The notes beneath the pieces were generated by a model. It worked only from the letters and a program-made list of their open reading frames with translations, was not told the origin of the DNA and searched no databases. From NCBI GenBank assembly GCA_037176705.1, contig JBAWUJ010000113.1, positions 124,001 to 188,000 of the forward strand: a stretch of DNA of 64,000 nt, given 5' to 3'. A program made the position numbers and the translations under genes. The number at the start of each line of letters is the position of its first letter. The stretch's first letter is position 1. Origin of the DNA: Molossus alvarezi. Lineage: Eukaryota > Chordata > Mammalia > Chiroptera > Molossidae. Positions 44,046 through 54,576 of the stretch are shown one piece after another.

Positions 44046-44420
44046 ATGCCCCTGGTTGAAAACTCCCCAAGGAAGAGCAGCAGAAAGAAAGGCTTCTTGC
44101 TGGGCTGCTTTCCCCAGAATCGAAGCAAGTCTTTGAAGCCTGCCTTCCAGAGCTGCCCCAGTCAGTCTGTTTGCTCCTTTTCCCTGTCACTCCCCGGCTT
44201 GTCCTTCTTGCTCTGTTTTAAATCACTTCCCTCTCACCACCCCGCCTCCTTCCGCCCCAATCCTCAGGGTCTTCCTGACCGCGGTTCCTCTCCAGAGCCA
44301 GCTGCACAGAGTGGAGAGACAATGAGGGAAGCTATTGTTCTGGAAAGGGCAAGGCAAACTCCTGGGAGAGGGCGGGAGCTGGAGCAGATAAGACCCTGTA
44401 TCAGCTACAGCTGGGATTAA
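44046..44420 (+). CDS. unrecognised 124-codon frame beside the CpG patch, doubtful
   Basis: The frame starts 36 bp after the E-box of the CpG-dense patch. Its product would begin basic and Ser/Lys-rich and show no domain that I recognise. A TATA-like 'cataaataat' (44,038-44,047) overlaps the ATG itself, so it cannot serve as TATA box for a transcript starting upstream of this ATG. I see no splice or polyadenylation evidence. It is noted because of the location, not because of coding signal; chance is more likely. Confidence 0.1.
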   Translation: MPLVENSPRKSSRKKGFLLGCFPQNRSKSLKPAFQSCPSQSVCSFSLSLPGLSFLLCFKSLPSHHPASFRPNPQGLPDRGSSPEPAAQSGETMREAIVLERARQTPGRGRELEQIRPCISYSWD

Positions 44421-45164
44421 GCCTTGCTGGGTTAAGGGGCCTGTCACCACTGAGTCAGGCTCAGAGGTCCTGCTTTTCAGCCCCCAACACACAGAAATGG
44501 GAATAGAGGCATCCAGGATGGACAGCTGCAGGGGGCCAGCCCCAGCGCAGATCTGTCTCCAGTTTGGCTGGTTCACAACTACAGAGGAGATAGGAGGAGC
44601 ATAAACCCCGTCACTGGCTTTGGGAGGGTTAGGGTCCTGTCACTGCTGGAACAAGGGCCCTTGCCCAAACTCATGGTTTCCTTGTGTCTGCTGGATGTCC
44701 AAGCACATTCTCAAGCCCTCCAGAGGAGCGAACTCCGTGGCCTCCAAGGCATGCTTTCACAGTTCGTTCCAGCAACTGCTCATTACCCTAACCAGGGCCC
44801 CTGAAAACACACAGCCTAGGAGAGCCCTCTGCAGAGAGGTCGCCCAGGGCAGCACAGAGAGGTTAAGTGACTAGCTCAGTGCACCACAGCCTGGAAGCTG
44901 CAGGGTTGTAACCACCATCAACCCAGGGAATTCTCAGTCCTGAATAGTTAGGGAAAGCAGTTAGGGAAAGCAGCCAGGGAGGAAGAATGTGAGATACTCT
45001 GAGAAACAGGGTTGGGGGGCATTTTTCATGCACTGGTTTCCCTTGCAAACAGTGGCTGAGTCCCCTCCCCAGCTTCACACACACCTCCAGTTCATTGTGC
45101 TTGTGAGTAAAAACATAATCTGGCTACTTTGCCTCTGCCCAAAAGTGACACCAAAACTGTCTTT
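44421..45164. other. unique sequence; MIR trace near 44,855-44,900
   Basis: 'agagaggttaagtgactagc' is the only repeat-like phrase (MIR, minus). Confidence 0.4.
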
Positions 45165-45453
45165 AAGAAGCAGTGGGTCACTCTGGCCAGTTTAGCTCAG
45201 CGGTTATAGCATCGACCTGTGCACCAGAGAGGCCTGGGTTCAGTTCCTGCTAATACAGACCTCAGTTGTGGTTCGTCCCTGGCCCTGGTTGGGGTTGTAC
45301 GGGTGGCAGCCAGTTGATGTGTCTCTCTCATGTCGATGTTTCTCTCTCTCTTCCTCCCTCTCCCCCTCCCACTCTATCTGAAGATAAATGCAAAAAAAAA
45401 AAAAAAAAGTCCTCGGGTGAAGATAATAAATTTTTAAAAAGAAGCAGTGGGTC
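45165..45453 (+). mobile_element. VES SINE with a perfect 15-bp target duplication
   Basis: AAGAAGCAGTGGGTC occurs at 45,165-45,179 and 45,439-45,453. The insert has 'ctctggccagtttagctcag', 'gcctgggttcagttcctgct', 'gtacgggtggcagccagttg', a CT tract, 'actctatctgaagataaatg', an internal A-run at 45,391-45,408 and 'gtcctcgggtgaagataata'. Confidence 0.93.
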
Positions 45454-45548
45454 TCCCTCCCTCCCTCCTTCCCTTCCTCCCACTCTATCTGAAGAAAAAT
45501 GAAAAAATATCAGCAGGTGAGGATTTTTTAAAAAAGAAGAAGCAGTGG
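45454..45548 (+). mobile_element. partial VES tail beside the preceding VES
   Basis: Only the VES 3' part is present: 'tccctccctccctccttccc', 'cactctatctgaagaaaaat' and 'cagcaggtgaggatt', then a third copy of the target phrase AAGAAGCAGTGG at 45,537-45,548. It is either a tail-only second insertion at the same site or a duplicated and diverged tail. Confidence 0.75.
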
Positions 45549-47334
45549 AGTTGTCCAGGATTGGCCAGAGGTTAAAGGGGTGGGGGATTCCCGGCAGAAG
45601 GGGCCACATAGCACAGGCAGAGTGGCCTGGGGGGTGAGGGGAGCAGAGCCACTGTGGTCCTGGGCTGAAGCTTGAGCAGGAGCAGAAAGAACTGCAAAAG
45701 AAAGAGGCAGGGCTGGGATTCCAGAGTCTTGTTCTCCATCTAAGACGTTTGCAGGAGGGACCAAAGGAGGAACAGGTTCCGGTCTGTAATGTGGAGGGTG
45801 GATTGGAGGCGGTGGGTATGGAGACCGGGCAGCCAGTTGAGAGGCTACTGTAACAGTCCACGGGGGGGGGTAATGCAAAACAACTCTGGGTTCTGGGGTG
45901 GCTGGGGTTGGGGGCAGTGAGTCAAGAAATATTTTGGAGGTCAAAGCATCAGGACCTAAAAGGTTGGGGACAGAGAGAGAAGCTTGAAGTCAAGGCTGAG
46001 TCCTGGGTGTCGGGCCTAGGTGTGGGGGAATGGCAGTGGCACCCTCTGAGAGGTCACATGGGGGGAATAGCAGGCTTGGGGGAGATGTCCAGTTTGGAGC
46101 ATGTTGCATCTGAGGTGCCTGATGGTGCAGAGATCGACTGTCCAGGGGTAGTTGGATATTCTGGCCTGAGCCCTGTGAGTGAAGGCTGGATGGACCAGCA
46201 ATATCTGTGGTGGCTGAAGTCCAAGGGGAAGTGGGGGTGACTGATGGGGGAGAGAGAAGAGCAGAAGCCCAGGCCAGAGGGGCCAGGAAGGAATTGTCTG
46301 AGAAGGAAGCAGATAGAGGGGAGGGGAGGGGCTGGTGAAGGAAGGAGGGAGGGAGAGGTGCCAGGTCAGATGCAGCAGGAAGTGCCAGTGACAGACACAC
46401 TGAGTGACCTGTGGACTTGGCTCCGAGCATCTTATTCAAAATCAGGGTCTAACAGGAAACTCAGGGAACATTCAACCTGAGTAGTTCAGAGTTTAATAAA
46501 GGCATGGACAAGGTGCAAAGGTGTGGGGAGGGTGTAGGAAAACCAACTGTGGGTCGTGAAGCTCCAGGGCTGGTGACAGGGAAGCCAGGCCCAGGACACC
46601 TGGAGGGAAAGCCATGTGGAGTGGCTACTGGACAGGAGCTGTAGCTTGTGTGGAGGGACAGAGCAGGCCACCCCTGCAGCTCCACAGGGAGCATGGCGAA
46701 AGATTAACACCTCAGCCTCCCTCTCCTACCTCCCTCTATCTCCTGTAAGTGTCCCCATTGGTATGACCCAACCTGAAGCCAGGGTGCAGGGAGCCTGGGC
46801 CATTCCACCCACAGAGGTCAGCCCTGGAGCCTCACTGATCATTAGGTTGCACTGCCTTGGTGAGCAAACAGATGGTGCACTGACCCATGTAACATGGGCC
46901 CCTCTCGTTCCTTGCTCTCAGCTCTGCTTCTCTTGCCTGACCCCCCATTCCTTCAGGAAGGGGTAGCTCTGCTCCTAATGTCACCCCAAAGGGAGAAGAC
47001 ACTGTTCCCTGCTAGTTCCAGCAGCAAAATCCAGGGCAAAGTATCTGAGCTGCCTGGCCCAGGTCACATCCGCATCGCAGAACCAGTCACTCTGCCTGGG
47101 TAGGAAAGAGGAAAATTGTGCTGGGCAGCAGCCAGGCCAGGAGCACTCAGACAGAGAAGAGGTGGCAACTGCTGGGAAGAGGAGGCTCGTGATTAATGGT
47201 GGGACTGTAATGAGGAAGCAAGCTGGGACCAAGATATGGCCCTTCGTGTTTCTACATGAAACAGGAGGTGGGAAGGCAGCAGAGGGGAAGCTTTTCTTCT
47301 TTGCCTACTGCTGGGCATGTACCAAAAGTACACA
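45549..47334. other. unique non-coding sequence
   Basis: No repeat or gene recognised over 1.8 kb. Pro/Ser-rich frames up to 177 codons on the minus strand (45,328-45,861, 45,528-45,944, 45,990-46,439) partly overlap VES and show no domain. Confidence 0.4.
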
Positions 47335-47480
47335 GAGATTTGTACTCACGCACACCCATAAACACACATGCTTGCATATATAGAATTATAAAGATATAGG
47401 CAGATACACATGCCTATACAAACACGTACACTTTACACTCATGTACAGACTTATACACAGTCACCAACATATACACTGTA
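47335..47480. repeat. degenerate CA-rich tract
   Basis: 'cacgcacacccataaacaca' and related units, strongly interrupted. Confidence 0.7.
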
Positions 47481-47790
47481 TTGTCAGGATAGGCCAGGAT
47501 ATGTTTCACTAACAAACAACTTCAAAACATCAGTGGTTCACACTGCTTATCCATCACAGCCTCTGCTCATCCTAGTCGCTCTAGGATCACCACTGATGGA
47601 GAAGCCATCAGCTCAAACCTTGCTGGTCACTGTGCCAGAGGAAAAGGTGACCTCTGAGAGGTCTCATACTGCTGATTAGATCCTTCCCAGAGTGACATTT
47701 TCTCTTCTGTTCATAGGCCAGAACTGGTCACATGGCGCCACCCAGGGAAGCCAGAGACCCAGAACTTTTTAGCAAGTAGTGATGAGCACA
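47481..47790. repeat. possible old interspersed repeat, unassigned
   Basis: 'cactaacaaacaacttcaaa', 'gctcatcctagtcgctctag' and 'gccagaactggtcacatggc' resemble the unassigned repeat at 28,865-29,280. Confidence 0.35.
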
Positions 47791-48294
47791 GCTAACAAAG
47801 GTGTGTGCTCACGCACTCAGCCCTCTTTGCATGGCTTCCTCATTTTATGCTTTTATATCTCAGACTCCTAACAACTCCGCGATCCTAGCAATTAGAATCA
47901 AAATTTCTCTGCCAGGAGTTAGAGGTCATTGTAACTTCCCTCCCTGCTTATTTCAGGATTCTTCTGCTGCCCCCAGCTTCCCCACCTGGGCCCCACCATC
48001 CATCTCCCCCCATCCTCACTCTCCCTTGACTCCCCTGCCCCATGCTTCTTTCCTCCTCCCGCAGGGAGAAAATTGACAACTGCACGTTTATCCAGTGCTA
48101 CTTCACACTGACACCCCACCGCTTGCTTGAGTTCCTCGCTCCCTCCCTTTCTTCCTTCAGCCATTGCTTCAGAGTTGGCTAAGAGTGAGCCGCACAGAGG
48201 GCAGGCTTCTGGGGCAGGACACTGTGAGGAGAGGCCCAGGGGGCCTGGGGTAAAGGGACAGCAGGTGAACACAAACAAGGACCTGAGGGGACCT
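47791..48294. other. unique sequence, nothing recognised
   Basis: No supportable feature. Confidence 0.35.
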
Positions 48295-48490
48295 GAGATG
48301 CAGAGAAACAGACACCAACGGACAGAGGGAGAAAATGGGGCAGAGAGAAGCAGAGACACAGCCAGCAACAGGGGCAGATGGAAAGAGACACAGATTGACA
48401 GAGACAAAAACAGAGATAGAAGTAGGTGGAAACAGAGATACAGAGACTGTGCAGAGAGACAGATGAATGCAGAAAAGAGCAAAGAAACAG
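48295..48490. repeat. purine-rich (GAGACA)-like degenerate repeat
   Basis: Many 'cagagaaacagacac', 'gagacacag' and 'gagatacagaga' units without fixed period. It reads as a 149-codon frame on the plus strand and a longer one on the minus strand, both artefacts of low complexity. Confidence 0.75.
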
Positions 48491-48535
48491 AAAAGAATGT
48501 TGAGCTCCAGGGTGAAGGCAGGGGTGTGTCCAGGC

Positions 48536-48563
<28 letters not shown>
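48536..48563. repeat. (TG)n microsatellite
   Basis: About 13 TG units, uninterrupted. Confidence 0.95.
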
Positions 48564-48567
<4 letters not shown>

Positions 48568-48633
48568 ACCATATAGCTCTGGGTTTTGAGACCCATTATT
48601 TTTCATTGACAACAGGTGTTGAGATATCTTTAA

Positions 48634-48917
48634 AGATAAAGAGAAGAGCTCTGGCCAGTTTGGCTCAGCAATTAGAGCTTCAGCCTGCAGATCAAAGGGT
48701 CACATGTTTGATTCCCGGTCAAGGACATGTACCTGGGTTGCAGGTTCAATCCCCAGCCCCAGTCAGGGTTGTGTGGGAAGCAACCAGTCAATGTGTCTCT
48801 CTCACATCAATGTTTCTCTCTCTCTCCCTCCCTCCCTCCTTTCCACTGTCTCTAAAACTTAATGGAAAAATATCTTCAGGTGAAGATTAACAACAACAAA
48901 AGAAGATAAGGAGAAGA
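48634..48917 (+). mobile_element. VES SINE with a 14-bp target duplication
   Basis: AGATAAAGAGAAGA (48,634-48,647) and AGATAAGGAGAAGA (48,904-48,917) differ at one base. Between them: 'gctctggccagtttggctca', 'gtttgattcccggtcaagga', 'tgtgggaagcaaccagtcaa', a CT tract and 'tcttcaggtgaagattaaca'. Confidence 0.93.
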
Positions 48918-49309
48918 TGTGGCCTTTTTCAAGCAAGTGGCCGGGGTCTGAGACCAGGCATGAGCGTGGGGGACTGTCCAGGGTTTCCTTGGAGGTTTCT
49001 AGTGCTGAGTGCTGGGCTCAGGAGCACTGGCGCTGTCACTTGGAGGAGCATTCTGGGCTGTGTCTACCCCACCTCGGCCTTCTGCTTTGCTGTACTATGA
49101 GGCATGTGGCAGGGTGAGAGCTCCTGGAGGGAGGACAGAGCTGGGGTGGGGGAGGAGCCTGGCAGAGGGGTCTCAGGCTGAAAACAGAGGCAGACATCTG
49201 TCTTCAGGGAGCCCTGGGTCTGAGTAGAAGCCAAGTCCATCCACCAAATGACTATGGAACCTGTACCAGTTTCCGTGCCAGGCCCTGGAGACCCCGTGGA
49301 AGACAATCA
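48918..49309. other. unique sequence, nothing recognised
   Basis: No supportable feature. Confidence 0.35.
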
Positions 49310-49740
49310 CCACGTGCTAGGTTTTAGTCTAGTAGAGCAGACAGACTACAAATAAAGTGCAAATATAATATGACAAATCGGGTCAAATGCTACAAAGGAA
49401 GAGTTTCATCTGTGAGGAAATGACAGGATGGGGTGTCTTTAAAGCGGGTGCTCAGGAAAGTCTCCCCAAGTGAGGGATATTGTGACCAAGACCTTCCTGA
49501 TGAGGAGGAGAAGACCAAGAGGGAACATGTGTGTGGCGAAGGTGGGAGTGGGGAAAAAGGGCCCCAGGGGACAGAACAGCACACCAAGCTGGGCACTAAC
49601 ATCAAGCCCTAAGGAGGGCCAGTGTGGCAGGAGCAGTGAGCCAGCAGTGTCTGGGGTGAGACTGGCCAGGGGTGCAGGAACCTGCAGGGCAAGCCCTCGG
49701 TGGAGCGTGGGTTTTACTCTAAGGACAATAAAAGAAATAT
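49310..49740 (+). repeat. ancient dispersed repeat, family not assigned
   Basis: 'gtgctcaggaaagtctcccc', 'ggagggccagtgtggcagga', 'gcagtgagccagcagtgtct' and 'gtgggttttactctaaggac' are typical phrases of a widespread old mammalian repeat, also seen at 22,275 and 39,770. Confidence 0.5.
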
Positions 49741-49849
49741 GAATGGTACCCACCCTTTCATGCACTGACACGTGTTAGGCATCGCACTTGGGGCTGACAC
49801 CCAGCCAAGGTGTTGGGATAAATGTAAGAGGACATGGAGCTGAGAAAGC

Positions 49850-50330
49850 GAGCACATCCGATCGCATCACTCCTGTGCTCAGCTCCCATCAGTGACCCCC
49901 GCCTCCCTCAGGAAAACATTCTGACTCCTTAGCAGAGCTGCTCCCCCACCCTGCCCCTACCTCCTCCCCATCTCCTCAAAGGCTGCCATGCCTCTGTCTC
50001 AGACAATGTCCCCGCCATTGCACATGTGGCTTCTGCCTGGAACCCCTCCCACTGCTGTCCCTCCACCTGCCTGAGTCCTTCAAGGCTCAGATCCCATTTC
50101 TTTTTTTTTAAATGTTAATCCTAATCCACACCTGAGGATATTTTTTCCATTGATTTTTAGAGAGAGTGAAAGGGATAGGGCAGGGGGAGAGGGAGAGAGG
50201 GAGAAACATCAACGTGAGAGACATTGATTGGTTGCCTCCTGCATGTACATGCCGAGACCTTTTGCGCTAAGCATGGAGTCATGCTGGCCAGGGCCCATTT
50301 CCTTCTTAATAAATGAAGATTTGTTGAGCC
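49850..50330 (+). repeat. L2 LINE fragment, split by a VES
   Basis: 'gatcgcatcactcctgtgct', 'catctcctcaaaggctgcca', 'ttctgcctggaacccctccc' and 'gagtccttcaaggctcagat' are L2. The sequence resumes after the VES at 50,293. Confidence 0.65.
50093..50302 (-). mobile_element. VES SINE, older type, nested in L2
   Basis: T-tract, 'cacacctgaggatatttttt', 'agagagagtgaaagggatag', 'attgattggttgcctcctgc' and a degraded head ending 'tgctggccagggc'. Flanking 'cccatttct' (50,093) and 'cccatttcc' (50,294) is the probable target duplication. Confidence 0.8.
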
Positions 50331-50912
50331 CAGACCCCACCCCATGGCAACTGACCCCCCACCCCAGGCCTCACAGCACCAGGTGCCCAGGAACATTTCA
50401 TTGTCCTTGTCTGTCTCCCCGATGGAGTCCAGGAAAAACCGGGCCAGCCTGTCAGATCGCCATGTGAATTACCCACCTGTGGTTGGGTAGCTAATTTTAG
50501 ACAGAGCTCTTGGTCAAAAGAGGTTGTTCTAATTTCTGCTCCCCAACATGCACTCAGAATAATCAGAGGCAAAGCCTTGTGTATGGGCAGGAGAGACCGG
50601 GGACCAGAGTTTGGGAGCTGACTCTAAGAAATCTCCCAGCCTTTGCCTCATCGCATTCTTGAAAACGAGCCGGGTCACCAGCAGCCCTACTAGAGCACCC
50701 GAGGAAATTCGGCAGGGTTCTCACCTGCATGGCCGCTCAGACCTGCATCCGACCTGGAAATACGGCCTCAGCACCGGTCGTCCATGTGCCCCTCGGCAGC
50801 AAAGGACACAGGTTCCTTTGCTGGGCTAAGTGACCTTCTGTGAATAGGTCATGTGACACATCTGCACAAACAATGCTCTTTGTAAACAAAATTTTTCAAA
50901 CTTAAGAAAGAA
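50331..50912. other. unique sequence, nothing recognised
   Basis: No supportable feature. Confidence 0.35.
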
Positions 50913-51016
50913 GCCCTGGCCGGTTTGGCTCAACAGTTGGAGCGTCGGCCTGTGAACCAGAGAGTCCTGGGTTCGATTACCCCAAGGGGCATGTACCAAA
51001 AAAAAAAGAAAAAATA
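50913..51016 (+). mobile_element. VES head only, directly A-tailed
   Basis: Only the tRNA-related part is present. It has an A box ('tggctcaacagttgg'), a B box ('gggttcgattacc') and 'aaggggcatgtacc', then immediately an A-rich tail. The usual middle and CT-rich 3' parts are missing. Because both Pol III boxes survive, it resembles a pseudo-tRNA, but the head is VES-specific. Confidence 0.85.
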
Positions 51017-51849
51017 TTTTTTGAGGAAATGAATGTGGGTCAGAGGTCAGAAAAAAGGGCATGGTCAAGGTTTGGCAGTGGGAGGTCAAGGGCTCTGAGC
51101 TGTAGGAATGGGGTGGCAAGGGACAGAAGTGTGCTGAGGACTCTGGGTAATTGAGGCAGTGACCTGGGGAGAAAGGTGGGAAAGAAGACAGGGCAGGTGG
51201 GGGACAGCCAGCATCAAGATCTGCCTACTCCCAGGAAGGAGAAGCTGCCACAGGGAGATTTTTATCCAATATGCCATTCCTCCTCCAGGGACTCCACATG
51301 TTCCAGGGCGGAGGCTAAAGAAAACCCATCCCTTCCTTGGGAGGTGACCCCCGTGGGACTCCCGCTGTGCTTCAGTTTTAGGAGGACATGGGCATCTGCA
51401 CAGCAGCACCCCCTTTGGAGGACCTGGGATGGGACGTGGAAGACAGAGCTGAAAAGTCCAGGATGGGTGGGCAGAGGTCAGAAGAAGCAAGGCAGGGCTA
51501 GGGGAGTCTGGGAGAAAGAAATGGCAGAGATTCACGTGTCTCCAGCCCGCACCCCTCGGAGGCAGCAGGAAGAGGGCCCATAGGTATGGAAAGCTGGGAG
51601 AGGAAAATTTAGAGCTTAGGCCGCTTCCTTCCATGGCTGTTGGCTCCTCTCTCCCTCTGTATGCCTAGGAGGAAAGGGGGATTTCTGAAGTCCAGTGTGG
51701 TTTGGGTCCCCATAAACTAGTCCCCAGAGGACCATGCAACTAAGCCAGACATTTGTCAGCATTGACTGAGGTTGGGACTGTGCTTGGCCCCACTCCGCCC
51801 TGAGCCTGGCAGCCAAGACAGCTGCGTTCAACAGCAGGACAACAGGCTG
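51017..51849. other. unique non-coding sequence
   Basis: Frames of 135 and 182 codons on opposite strands (51,176-51,583 and 51,086-51,634) overlap each other and show no domain. Confidence 0.4.
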
Positions 51850-52008
51850 CAGTGGGGGGGCCTGGGTCAGAGGACCTCAATGGAGTGGCTGCCTGGGGGG
51901 CTGTGGGGGGACTGGGTCAGAGGACCCCAATGGAGCAGCTGCCTGGAGGGGTGTGGGGGGGCCTGGGTCAGAGGACCCCAATAGAGCGGCTGCCTGGAGG
52001 GATGTGGC
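51850..52008. repeat. 50-bp G-rich minisatellite, three copies
   Basis: 'ctgggtcagaggacc' recurs at 51,862, 51,912 and 51,963, giving periods of 50 and 51 bp. Each unit also carries 'ggctgcctgg'- or 'cagctgcctgg'-like sequence and a G-run of 6-8 bases that could form quadruplexes. Confidence 0.95.
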
Positions 52009-52259
52009 AGCACGGGGAAGCCAACACAGACACTCCAGACCAGACTAAAGGTTTGATAGGGATAGAGATTGGGGCCAGGAGGTTGAAAGAAAACACAAGG
52101 AGATAATACTAGCTGTGGTGATAGGCAACCTCCCACACCTCAGTGGCCTGACCCATAAAATCTCACTTCTCCCTCAGTCCTGGTCCAATGCAAGTGTTGC
52201 TGTTTGGTGGCCTGCTGCATGGCCAGCTGGGGCCCAGGTTCTCTCATTCTATTGGCTCT
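52009..52259. other. unique sequence, nothing recognised
   Basis: No supportable feature. Confidence 0.35.
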
Positions 52260-52485
52260 GCCCCCTTTGTTTATTTTATAAATATATATTTTAGAGAGTG
52301 AGGAAATGAAAGAGAGAGAAACATCGATGTGAGAGAGAAACATGGGTTGGTTGCCTCCCATACACACCCCAACCAGGGATGAAACCCAAAACCTAGGTAT
52401 GTGCCCTGACTGGGAATTGAACTCACGACCCTTTGATGAATGGGATGATGCTCAACCAACTGAGCCACACCAGCCAGGGCCCCCT
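52260..52485 (-). mobile_element. VES SINE, older type
   Basis: GCCCCCT flanks both ends (52,260-52,266 and 52,479-52,485), a probable short target duplication. Between: 'gaaatgaaagagagagaaac', 'gggttggttgcctcccatac', 'gtgccctgactgggaattga' and head 'gagccacaccagccagggcc'. Confidence 0.88.
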
Positions 52486-52496
52486 CTATTTTTTTT

Positions 52497-53115
52497 TTAA
52501 ATCAACTTTATTAAAGTCTAATTTATGTAGAATAATATACACATGTTTACTGTCCGCTCTAGTTTTGATAAGTGTGTACACCTCTGTAACCACCGCCCTT
52601 ATCAGGACACAGAACATTTTCATGCCCCAGAGTCTTCCCTTCACACTCCATCTCCATTTCCCCCAAGCAGCAGCTAGTCTATTTCTATCACCTTTGATTA
52701 ATTTTGCCTGTTCCAGAAGGTCATAGAAATGAATTATACACTATGTAGTCTTTTGTGTCTGGCTGTTTTCACTTAGCCTAATGTGTTGAGATCAATTTAT
52801 GTTGTGTATATCAGTTAGTTGTTTCTTTTCAGTGCTGAGTAGTATTGTATTATATAAATATAATTAGCTTATGTGCTCATCAGTCGATAACCAAACTTCG
52901 AGTTGGTTCTACCTTTGAAATACTATGAATGATGCCACTCACATGCTTGTACAGGCCTTTGTGTGGACACCTGTTTTCACGTGTTCTGGACACATATGTG
53001 AAAGTGGGAATCGCTGCATCATGGTGCATGTGCTTCACTGTGTAAGACACTGACCAACAGTTTTCAAAGGCATTATGTCATTTCACTGCTTAATGTTCCA
53101 GTTTCAGTTTTCACT
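52497..53115 (-). mobile_element. old L1 (L1M-type) 3' end
   Basis: The antisense of an L1 3' region: 'atcaactttattaaagtcta', 'gtgtacacctctgtaaccac', 'tgtttcttttcagtgctgag', 'ggcctttgtgtggacacctg' and 'gtgggaatcgctgcatcatg'. Strongly diverged. Confidence 0.75.
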
Positions 53116-53429
53116 AGTATTTCATTGTATCACCCTTTTTAATTTTGTCCATTCTCGGCTCTGTTCCCCAAGATCGCTGATCCTCCTCGTTCAGCCAGCA
53201 GGCAGGGACAGACACCCGGGACTGCAGCTGGCTCTCAGTCTTTCTGCCTGGAAGTGGTGCATCACTCTGTTGGCGAGGACGAGAAATGTGCTCCCACCTA
53301 GATGTAAAGGAGTCTGAAAAATGAGGTCCCCACCTGGGCAGCTGCTTGCCAGCCCCAAACCCCACAGCATGGAAAGGGGGTCCTGACTGCGGTGGAAGGC
53401 TGGCTGACTCAGCCTCCATCGCCAGCATT
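53116..53429. other. unique sequence, nothing recognised
   Basis: No supportable feature. Confidence 0.35.
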
Positions 53430-53575
53430 TATGGGACATCTATTCAGGGCCAGGCCTTTTACCAAGTGTAATTTGTTCTGTTCTCCACAACAACCCTTCA
53501 AATGTAGACTGTTTGGGCCATTTTATGCAAGGAGAATGGATGCTAAGGGAGGCTGAGAAGCTTAGGTGAGGTGGA
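53430..53575 (-). repeat. MIR fragment
   Basis: 'ctattcagggccaggccttt', 'ctccacaacaacccttcaaa' and 'gccattttatgcaaggagaa' are MIR minus-strand phrases. Confidence 0.6.
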
Positions 53576-53605
53576 AAAGCCTGGATCTGCACCCAGGAGA
53601 GGATG

Positions 53606-53895
53606 GAAATACAGCATTTATTTATTTATATTTATTTTTTTTTATCTTCACCCGAGGACATTTTTGCATGTATCTCCAGATAGAGCTGGAGAGAAGCGAG
53701 GAAGAGAGAGAAAGAAACATCAATATGAGAGAGACACATCGAGTGGCTGCCACCCACACAACCCCAACCAGGGCCAGGACCAAACTGCAACCGAGGCACG
53801 TGTCCTTAGCAGGAACCAAACCCGGGACTCTCTGGTCCACAGGCTGATGCTCTAACTGCTGGGCCAAACTGGCCAGGGCAGAAATAGGGCATTTA
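53606..53895 (-). mobile_element. VES SINE, young type
   Basis: GAAATACAGCATTTA (53,606-53,620) and GAAATAGGGCATTTA (53,881-53,895) form a 15-bp target duplication with two differences. The insert has the T-tract, 'atcttcacccgaggacattt', 'gagtggctgccacccacaca', 'aggaaccaaacccgggactc' and head 'gggccaaactggccagggca'. Confidence 0.93.
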
Positions 53896-54301
53896 AAGGC
53901 TCCCACATCTCCCAGCAGCCCTGTCAGAGGTGGCTTTCCTGGTGGGAGGGTGACTTGGGAATGAAAAGTGAATGGGCTGTAAAATGTTTTGCTTCTGCAG
54001 CTGCATCATCACTGTTGGCAAGGGTGGGGGGGGCTTTAATGAGGGGCCCTGTGTCACTTGACCGGGCCACTCAAGAGGATTATAGAGAGTGATGCCCCCC
54101 TAGCAGGCCCCAGAACTATGCACTGCAGCATGGCTTGTAAATTGTTATGGCCTGATGAAGAAGAGCTCGCCCTTAAATGTCACTGGCCAGGAATTAATGT
54201 GAAGATAGGCAGACGGACCTGCCACTGGCACAGCCCCAGACAAGGGCTGCAGGGGCGAGGTCAGCCTCTGGGAAGGGCAGACAGTAGGTCCATGGTTAAT
54301 G
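53896..54301. other. unique sequence; possible conserved block 53,990-54,300
   Basis: No repeat is recognised. 'gtaaattgttatggcctgat' and 'ccaggaattaatgtgaagat' stand out. No gene evidence. Confidence 0.35.
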
Positions 54302-54576
54302 AAAAGTGTTCCTTGCCCTGGCCAGTTTGGCTCAGCAGTGGGAGCGTCGGCCTGTGGTACAGAGAGACTCCGGTTCGGTTCCCGCTAAGGGCATGTACCT
54401 CGGTTGCAGTTTTTCCCCGGCCCTGGATGGTCGTGCAGGTGGCAGCCACTCAATGTGTCCCTTCACATCAATGTTTCTCTCTCTCTCTCTCTCTCTTCCT
54501 CTCTCTCCCTCCCGGTCTATCTGAACAAAAAAATGGAAAAGTGTCCTCAAGTGAGGATTAAAAAAAAGTGTTCCTT
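54302..54576 (+). mobile_element. VES SINE with a perfect 13-bp target duplication
   Basis: AAAAGTGTTCCTT occurs at 54,302-54,314 and 54,564-54,576. The insert is a near-complete young VES: 'gccctggccagtttggctca', 'gcagtgggagcgtcggcctg', 'ggttcggttcccgctaaggg', 'tgcaggtggcagccactcaa', a (CT)n tract and 'gtcctcaagtgaggat'. Confidence 0.95.

Noticed and set aside
45328..46439. Pro/Ser-rich minus-strand frames up to 177 codons
   Set aside because: The first overlaps VES sequence and all lack domains. The GC-rich purine bias of the plus strand depletes stops on the minus strand.
48127..48596. Long frames on both strands (149 and about 225 codons)
   Set aside because: They run through a low-complexity purine-rich repeat and a (TG)n tract, with no domain or coding bias.
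50913..51000. tRNA gene
   Set aside because: A and B boxes are present, but the sequence is the VES head followed by an A-tail and does not fold as a full tRNA by eye.
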